Below are positions 58,702-64,000 of a stretch of DNA of 64,000 bases, one piece after another. Within the stretch, counting starts at the first letter, position 1. Every line of letters starts with the position of its first letter. The translations under genes were made by a program, and so were the position numbers. The stretch is from the NCBI RefSeq assembly GCF_000720135.1, contig NZ_JOIU01000001.1:124001-188000 (forward strand). The letters are read 5' to 3'. The stretch is from Streptomyces sp. NRRL S-1022. Its GTDB lineage: Bacteria; Actinomycetota; Actinomycetes; Streptomycetales; Streptomycetaceae. The notes beneath the pieces were generated by a model that ran no database searches, was not told where the DNA came from, and saw nothing but the letters and a program-made list of their open reading frames with translations.

Positions 58702-59091
58702 GTGCCGGCCCAGGGACTTCGCCGTGATCCAGGTGCGTCCCTCGGGGAAGGAAGCCGCCGCACCGCCCAGGATCAAGCAGGCGGATGCAGTCGCTGGAGC
58801 AGCGTGCTGCCCGTGAGGACGCTGCTGGTCGAACGGCCCGAAGAAGCTGATGTGCCGACCGGTTACTGGATGAGCAACCTGCCTGCCGACACCCCGGTCG
58901 CCGACCTGGTGCGGTGGGCGAAAATGCGCTGGCGGATCGAGCCCGCGAGTTCAAACGCGGTCTTGCCCGCAACCACACCGCGGGCAGGGGCGGATGAAGT
59001 GCTACTGGCTGCAACTCGCCTTTATGCACAGGTGATTGGCGTCACCGCTGCGTGCCTTGCGGCTGTCTCCATCATCCCAGCCGCACGCTGA
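58702..59091 (+). pseudogene. IS701-family transposase, C-terminal remnant
   Basis: PTGYWMSNLPADTPVADLVR then WAKMRWRIE is the conserved region before the catalytic Glu of IS701 transposases. After it the frame loses the RELK helix and ends in VLLAATRLYAQVIGVTAACL. No intact catalytic set remains. Confidence 0.72.
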
Positions 59092-59502
59092 TTCCCGCAG
59101 AGAGATCACTGTCCGGAAAAGCGGGCTATGCCTGGTATGCCGTTCTTTTGGTTCGATGGTGTCCAAGCAACCGGTCCAGCCCCCGCACCCGGCCCACCCG
59201 CCACGGAGTCCTCTGACCCGTGTGGCATCGGCCCCGCGAGACAACCGCGGCCCCCGCCGGGCCTCAATGGCTCATCACCGTCCACGCTCGGCTTGCCGCC
59301 AGCCCTGTCTATGAGTGATGGTGAGTCACAGAACACGATGAGGCCGGTTCCTCCCGGCCCGAACGTCCTTGAACTGCTACTGGCTGCAACCAACGCTGAC
59401 AGGGACACCAGGCGGGCTCACGTTGGCGCGTGGCCTGCCGCACCCAAGCCGGCACCCGCCCAGCGGCTGCCGGCTTGGCCGTACGCTGCACCGGTCGCCG
59501 GG
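59092..59502. other. Gene-free stretch with a short repeat
   Basis: No believable gene. TGCTACTGGCTGCAAC, present in the preceding transposase remnant (about 58999), recurs at about 59375, so part of the stretch may derive from a related element. Confidence 0.35.
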
Positions 59503-59810
59503 TCACCGTGTGGCGTACTCCGTCACCGCGCGCCGGGACCAGCGTGTGCCGCATCTGCGTTCGTGGCTGCCAGTCGTCCAGGCGCTGGGGGAGTGCAGGC
59601 AGTCGGTCAGCTGCTGCGGCCAGAAGTGGTCTAGTCCGGGCAGGGCTGCGCTGCAGGTGCGTGTGAGGGTGCCGTCGGGGTGCCAGGTGAGGTAGCGGCG
59701 GCGGCAGGTTCCGAACGGTCCCAGGGCTGGGGGGAGGCGTATCAAGGGCTGGCGGGTGGAGCCGATGCGGATGATGCCTTCCAACAGCTGCCGTTCGCCG
59801 CGGGGCCGTC
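59503..59810 (-). pseudogene. IS5-type transposase remnant (N-terminal domain)
   Basis: The minus strand reads [40 protein letters not shown] and LTRTCSAALPGLD, matching the arrangement of the N-terminal DNA-binding domain of IS5-type transposases (LEGIIY-RTG-W-DLP-FG-W-T--RR---W--DGT). The catalytic part is absent. Confidence 0.5.
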
Positions 59811-60027
59811 CGCCGTTCCGGGTGGGAGTGGGCAGACCGGTCCTGGATCAGCGCGCCGCGGCGGGCCTGCACCAGCACCGGCCCTCCGCCACGGCCCGGG
59901 GTGAAAGACCAGGGCCCGGTGCCCGCCCTTCTCCAGACTGTGATGTGTCTCAGGGACACCGAGCCGACGCGGGGACGACCGACAGGCCTCGCCTGCGCTC
60001 CGCTCGACGCCCATACCGCCGTCGGCG

Positions 60028-60236
60028 GTGTGCCGGGCGCGGGCTGGGATCTGCACGAATACCGGCACTCCGGTCTCACCCACCTCGGTGAGGCCGGGGC
60101 CGGCCTGCCGACGCTCATGGCGAAGTGGCGGCAGAGGAAGCCGGAGGTCGTACGGCGCTACTTGCACCCGTCGGCAGAGGTGATCGCCGAGGTCATCAGC
60201 CTGATCGCGCCCGGGGATAGCAGACGTCGAGGCTAA
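60028..60236 (+). pseudogene. Phage-type integrase, C-terminal remnant
   Basis: The frame carries [19 protein letters not shown] (box II, His-x-x-Arg-His) and [20 protein letters not shown], where Tyr of RRYLHPS is the nucleophile position. Only the last 70 residues of a tyrosine integrase are present; no start signal. Confidence 0.65.
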
Positions 60237-60563
60237 CGGCCCTGGGACGCCGTGGTGGTGTTTTCCGGGCGCCATCCACTCGCGCACAGTCATGCGCCGC
60301 TCCCGCGCCCACGCTGCGCTGCGGCGCGCACCGACGGCATTCCCGCGGCGGTGTGCGTCGGCGCCGGGGTGGGCGCCGCGTTCGCCACTCGTGTGAGGAA
60401 TGCCCGATGCGTGCCTCCTGCGGGTGATGCCGCCGACCACTCCTGCCGCCCAGCCCCCTGCCTCTGCCACGGTCATGAGTGGGCGGGGAGGCAGCAGCGC
60501 CGCACCATCTAGGCCGGTGTGCCCGGCAGGCCGCCGGTGCGTACCGGTGCACCGCGCCGCCGC

Positions 60564-61743
60564 ATGCCGGTATTCGGCCCCGCCCAGGCCGCCCCAGAGG
60601 AATCCTTCGCGCGAAAGTCCGTAGTCGTCGCCGCGTTCGTGGCGCTAGGAACGTGCTTGTCCGCCGTGGCCCCGGCTGGCAGCGCCCCCTCGACCGCACG
60701 GGCGGCGGAGGGCAGGTCGGCAGTCGCGACGGTCCGGCAGCAGGCTGCCGGACCACTGAAGTGGACCGCGCTCGGCGACTCTTACAGCGCTGGTGCCCTC
60801 ATCCCCAAGTGGGATGCCAGGGACGGCTGCGGCCGGTCCAACCACAACTGGGAACAGCAACTGGCCCAGCGGCTGAACACCGAGACCTCCGACTGGGTGC
60901 GGCTCAAAGACGTCACCTGTGGCGCCGCCGAGATCAACAAGGGCGTCCTGAGCCCGCAGACCTGCGACATGCTCCTGGGCCCGCCGTTCAACCGCGGCAC
61001 CTGTGCGTGGCCGGCCAGGCCCGCGCAGATCGACGCGCTCAACGGCGACGAGGACATCGTCACGGTCGGAATCGGTGGCAACACCCTCGGGTTCGCGGAC
61101 GTCCTGGCCAAGTGCCTGGAGATGGGAGTGGAGCCGGGAGACCCGCCGAGCCCGGGCCCGGGGCTGCAGCGGCTACTACGAGAACGGCGAAGGCAGGCAG
61201 TGGCTGGCTGACAAGTTCGCCACCCTGACCCGCGAGTACACCGTCATGATGGCGCAGATCCACCAGCGTGCCCCGCACGCGAAGGTGTTCGTCCTGGGCT
61301 GCCCCACGGTCCTGTCCAGGCCGTTCAACCAGCTGAACTGCTACGGGGGGAACTTCAAACGGATGGGGACCATCCGCCTCGGCGTGGACGGCGACTTCGT
61401 CATGGGCCTGGAACAGCGGCTCAACGACGTGATCGAGGAACAGGCGCAGGACAACTCGCCGTAGGTCACTTACGTCGACACCTACCAGTCCAGCCAGGGC
61501 CATGGGGTGTGCGCCACGGGTACCAGCCAGTGGATGTACGGGGTGTTCGACGACCTGGTGATCCCGCCGGATGAGACCAAGCCGGCCGATCCGGCCGAGT
61601 ATCAGTGCGCCCTGCGCGACGAACTCCCGCCCGGCACCCCCAAGGGCGAGGCGTGCACCCTCATCCACCCCAACGTCCGCGGCGCGAAGAATCAAGCCGA
61701 CCAGGCGCATGCGGCATTCGAAGGCACGGGCCTGACACCGTAA
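60564..61743 (+). pseudogene. Secreted SGNH/GDSL hydrolase, broken twice
   Basis: From ATG 60564: signal peptide (VVVAAFVALGTCLSAVAPAG), block I WTALGDSYSAGALIPKWDA, block III VTVGIGGNTLGFADVLAKCL. Near 61165 a one-base shift moves the frame (CSGYYENGEGRQWLADKFAT follows), and an in-frame TAG at 61462-61464 interrupts it before YVDTYQSSQGHGVC and the last block LIHPNVRGAKNQADQAH. Corrected, it would be about 390 residues, a typical Streptomyces secreted lipase/esterase. Two lesions make inactivity likely. Confidence 0.72.
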
Positions 61744-61980
61744 TCGGGGCAACCGGGCAGCAGTGGTGCAGTCCTCGACGCCGAGAGCGATCTGGCAACC
61801 CACCATGGTCGCGAACTCGCGTGCACGATGCGTGAGCGGACGGGACAGCACCAGGCGTCACATGCAGGAGCAAAGCCCAGTGCCGCGCGGCGCTGATCAG
61901 CAGGTCAGCACCGCGCGGCACGTGGCCCGTCAGGGGCGGCAACCGGCAGTACACCGGCGACGGCGGCAGGCCGTACCTCA

Positions 61981-62012
61981 CCCCGACGCTCCCGCGCGAG
62001 GGAGCGTCGGGG
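61981..62012 (-). terminator. Terminator hairpin of the FAD monooxygenase gene
   Basis: Perfect 13-base stem CCCCGACGCTCCC (61981-61993) and GGGAGCGTCGGGG (62000-62012) with a GCGCGA loop, 4 bases beyond the stop codon. Confidence 0.82.
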
Positions 62013-62016
62013 GCGG

Positions 62017-63135
62017 TCAGGGCTGTTCGTGGCGGGCGAAAGCAGCGGCCAGGTCGTGGGCCGTGCTGTCACCGGGATCGATTCCGCTGATCTCGGCGGA
62101 CTGATGGGCGCGCTCGAACATGGCCTGCTCGTACGCGGTGAGCGCGGCCTCCGTCTCACCGGGGTGGGCAGCGAGCGCCCGACCGAGTTCGGTGCCGTCG
62201 AACATCGCAAGGTTGGCGCCCTCGCCATTGGGGGCGGCGAGATGCGCGGCGTCGCCGAGGAGGGTCACGCCGGGGACCCGGTCCCAGCGGATACCGGCCG
62301 GCAGGGCGTACAAAGGGCGCAGGGCCGGCGGGGTGTCGGTGCCGGTGATCAGCGCGGTGAGTTCCGGCGCCCAGCCCGCGAACTCCGCCGCGATCCGCGT
62401 GGTGGCCGCCGTGGGGTCGGTGAAATCGACGGTGGCGAACCAGTCCCGGGGCCTGGTCAGACCGACATAGGCGTGCAGGGTGTCGTTCCGCTCCCGGTGG
62501 GCGAAGATCTCCCGGCCCGGTGCGGGCGCGATCATCGAGCCGCCGCCGACCGCCTTCGCGGCGGCCGGGTGCCGGGTGCCGGCGTCGTACAGGTAGGTCT
62601 CCACGACCGACCTGCCGGTGTATTCGGGCACAACCGCGGTGAGCAGGGGGCGCACGCGTGACCAGGCGCCGTCGGCGCCGACCAGCAGCCCGGTGACCGC
62701 GATCGTGCCGTCGCCGAAGACCACCTCGTGGCGGCCCTCGCCCAGGGCGCGGACGTCGGTGACCTTGCGGTCCCAGCGGACGGTGCCCGGCGGCAGCGAG
62801 TCGAGCAGGAGCCGGCGCAGTTCGCCGCGCTGTACCTCCGGGCGTCCGCCGGTGCCGTCGTCGGCCTTGTCGAACAGGACGGTCCCATCCGTGTCGAGGA
62901 TGCGCATCGCCTGCCGGCCGTCCAGGACGATGGCTCGGAACTCGTTCATCAAGTCCGCCGCCTGGAGAGCGAGTTGACCGTTGTAGTCGTGGATGTCGAG
63001 CAGTCCGCCCTGCGAGCGCGCGGTCGGTGAGGGCTCTGCCTCGTACACGGTGGCCGGTATGCGGTGCAGGTGCAGGACGCGGGCGAGGGCAAGGCCGCCG
63101 AGCCCGGCACCGATGATCGTGACGGTTGTGGTCAT
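62017..63135 (-). CDS. FAD-dependent monooxygenase, TetX-like
   Basis: 372 residues from ATG 63135 (GGAGGACC upstream). Rossmann motif TVTIIGAGLGGLALARVL (residues 4-21), the Arg/DG motif GLLVGADGAWSRVR and the GD motif LLGDAAHLAAPNGEGANLA give a class A flavoprotein hydroxylase. The substrate region SQGGLLDIHDYNGQLALQ and the RDWFATVDFTD segment match the Tet(X)/MabTetX-like branch, known to hydroxylate and inactivate tetracyclines, but most actinobacterial members act on other aromatic polyketides. No adjacent regulator or biosynthetic genes. The monocistronic unit ends in a strong terminator. Confidence 0.9.
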   Translation of the reverse strand: MTTTVTIIGAGLGGLALARVLHLHRIPATVYEAEPSPTARSQGGLLDIHDYNGQLALQAADLMNEFRAIVLDGRQAMRILDTDGTVLFDKADDGTGGRPEVQRGELRRLLLDSLPPGTVRWDRKVTDVRALGEGRHEVVFGDGTIAVTGLLVGADGAWSRVRPLLTAVVPEYTGRSVVETYLYDAGTRHPAAAKAVGGGSMIAPAPGREIFAHRERNDTLHAYVGLTRPRDWFATVDFTDPTAATTRIAAEFAGWAPELTALITGTDTPPALRPLYALPAGIRWDRVPGVTLLGDAAHLAAPNGEGANLAMFDGTELGRALAAHPGETEAALTAYEQAMFERAHQSAEISGIDPGDSTAHDLAAAFARHEQP

Positions 63136-64000
63136 GAGGGGGTCCTCCCGGTCGTGAGGTGCTCGGGTGGCGGGGCCCGGTGGGGGCCGCGGCCGATGAA
63201 CTCCACTGTCCGGACAGGCGCCGACGGTCCACCGACACGGCGCCGACAAGTCGGAGCCGGCGCTGACAACGGGCCGACACGCCCCCGCGTCAGGCGCCGG
63301 CCGGTCAGGGCCTCGGGGAGCGTGCGGTCTCCTCCAGGCGGACCGCACACCGCCTCGTCCAGCCGTCGCCCAAATCCAGACCGGACCTGCCCGCATCGAC
63401 GTCCCTCGACACGAGAAGGTCCTCCCAGCTGCACTGCGGATCGTGTCAGGCCACCTCGGCCGCTACGGCGAGGCCCAGCGGCCGACGTTGTTCACCAGCA
63501 GGGTGCCTATTGCCCAGGGAAACGGCGGAGGATGTCGTGTTAGGTCAATGCGGTTATGGCACATCCACTCGGCGAAGTGCGTAGATCGCGTCCTCAAAAG
63601 CGTTGATGCTGGTCACCGCTCATCGAGCGAGCCAGCGCAGGGGAGCGCTCCCCTGGCTTGTTTCTGTTATTCGGAGGGCGACCTCTCTGCATGAGCACAG
63701 GCTCACCCCGAAACATGCAGATCATGTCGGCTTGGCTTTTGAACCGCGGGACCGGACGCTACGTACCAGTGACCGTGGGCGGCACCGTGCCGCCTGGCGT
63801 ACTGCCAGGGAAACGGGTCGGCGGGCACACGTTGGTCGCGGGTTGCACCGTGCAGCGTCCGCCGGGACGCGGGTGTGGTACACGGTGCCCATAGAAGGGG
63901 TCGAGCGATTTCAGTAGATTCGAGCCGCCCGGTCAGCAGTGCTCTCCGATGGAGTCGGCGCAGCGGAACAGGACGAGAGGACGAGCCGGGCACACGTACG
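63136..64000. other. Gene-free end of the window
   Basis: 865 bases without a convincing gene. A perfect 18-base palindrome CAGGGGAGCGCTCCCCTG (63638-63655) followed by a T-rich stretch looks like a terminator for something read from the left. A short plus-strand frame near 63720-63890 (SAWLLNRGTGRYVPVTVGG) could be a scrap of a gene but has no start signal. Confidence 0.4.

Noticed and set aside
1..64000. tRNA, rRNA or CRISPR arrays
   Set aside because: I saw no cloverleaf-like conserved sequence, rRNA motif or regularly spaced repeat in the window.

Overview
The window is from a high-GC actinomycete, almost certainly a Streptomyces: very high GC, GTG/TTG starts with purine-rich ribosome binding sites, many secreted proteins, a gamma-butyrolactone-receptor-like TetR, MmyB-like and XRE regulators, nSTAND1-WD40 proteins and a dense scatter of decayed IS elements. 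It reads like accessory (chromosome-arm) DNA: short intact operons separated by truncated transposases, recombinases and orphan gene fragments.

Layout. 1-5.7 kb: tail of an aldo/keto reductase, a zinc alcohol dehydrogenase, then a GntR-led three-gene overlapping operon ending in a GMC oxidoreductase. 5.7-7 kb: recombinase debris. 7-10.2 kb: a 1076-residue secreted protein joining a CdtB-like nuclease domain, an SGNH hydrolase domain and two fibronectin-III domains. 10.2-13.7 kb: IS remnant, HxlR regulator divergent from an enoyl-CoA hydratase/acyl-CoA dehydrogenase pair with inverted candidate operators, then an SDR scrap. 13.9-18 kb: PASTA lipoprotein, MarR regulator with a broken SRPBCC-like neighbour, alpha/beta hydrolase divergent from LysR. 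18-20.4 kb: IS scraps around a secreted protein, then STAS and HATPase partner-switching genes. 21-24.3 kb: a secreted papain-like protease translationally coupled to a membrane-anchored partner, and an XRE-like regulator with a G-run frameshift. 24.3-27.2 kb: GH92 mannosidase with ricin-type module. 27.6-35 kb: a conflict/signalling island made of an ECF sigma factor, an EACC1 adaptor, a caspase-like protease, a small secreted protein and an nSTAND1-WD40 NTPase. 35-41.3 kb: three end-to-end overlapping tyrosine recombinases. 41.3-46 kb: element debris, ScbR-like TetR divergent from a HAD phosphatase, and an IS5/IS427-type element with an extra terminal repeat enclosing a passenger gene. 46-49.3 kb: MmyB-like regulator divergent from an MFS pump, VOC scrap, ABM monooxygenase. 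49.3-57.4 kb: a fructan/fructose regulon (secreted GH32 enzyme, PfkB kinase, ABC importer, LacI repressor) with paired palindromic operators. 57.5-61.7 kb: split IS701 transposase around a low-GC secreted protein, IS5 and integrase scraps, and a twice-broken SGNH hydrolase. 62-63.1 kb: TetX-like flavin monooxygenase; the last 0.86 kb has no convincing gene.

How the genes work together. The clearest pathway is extracellular fructan hydrolysis, ABC import of the sugar and PfkB phosphorylation under LacI control. The clearest unusual systems are the CdtB-SGNH-FN3 secreted fusion, the sigma/EACC1/caspase operon beside an nSTAND1 NTPase, and the coupled protease/membrane-partner pair. Several otherwise good genes carry single-base frameshifts (near 21501, 23916, 39030, 41065, 61165); either this locus is decaying or the assembly has indel errors, so raw reads should be checked before calling them dead.
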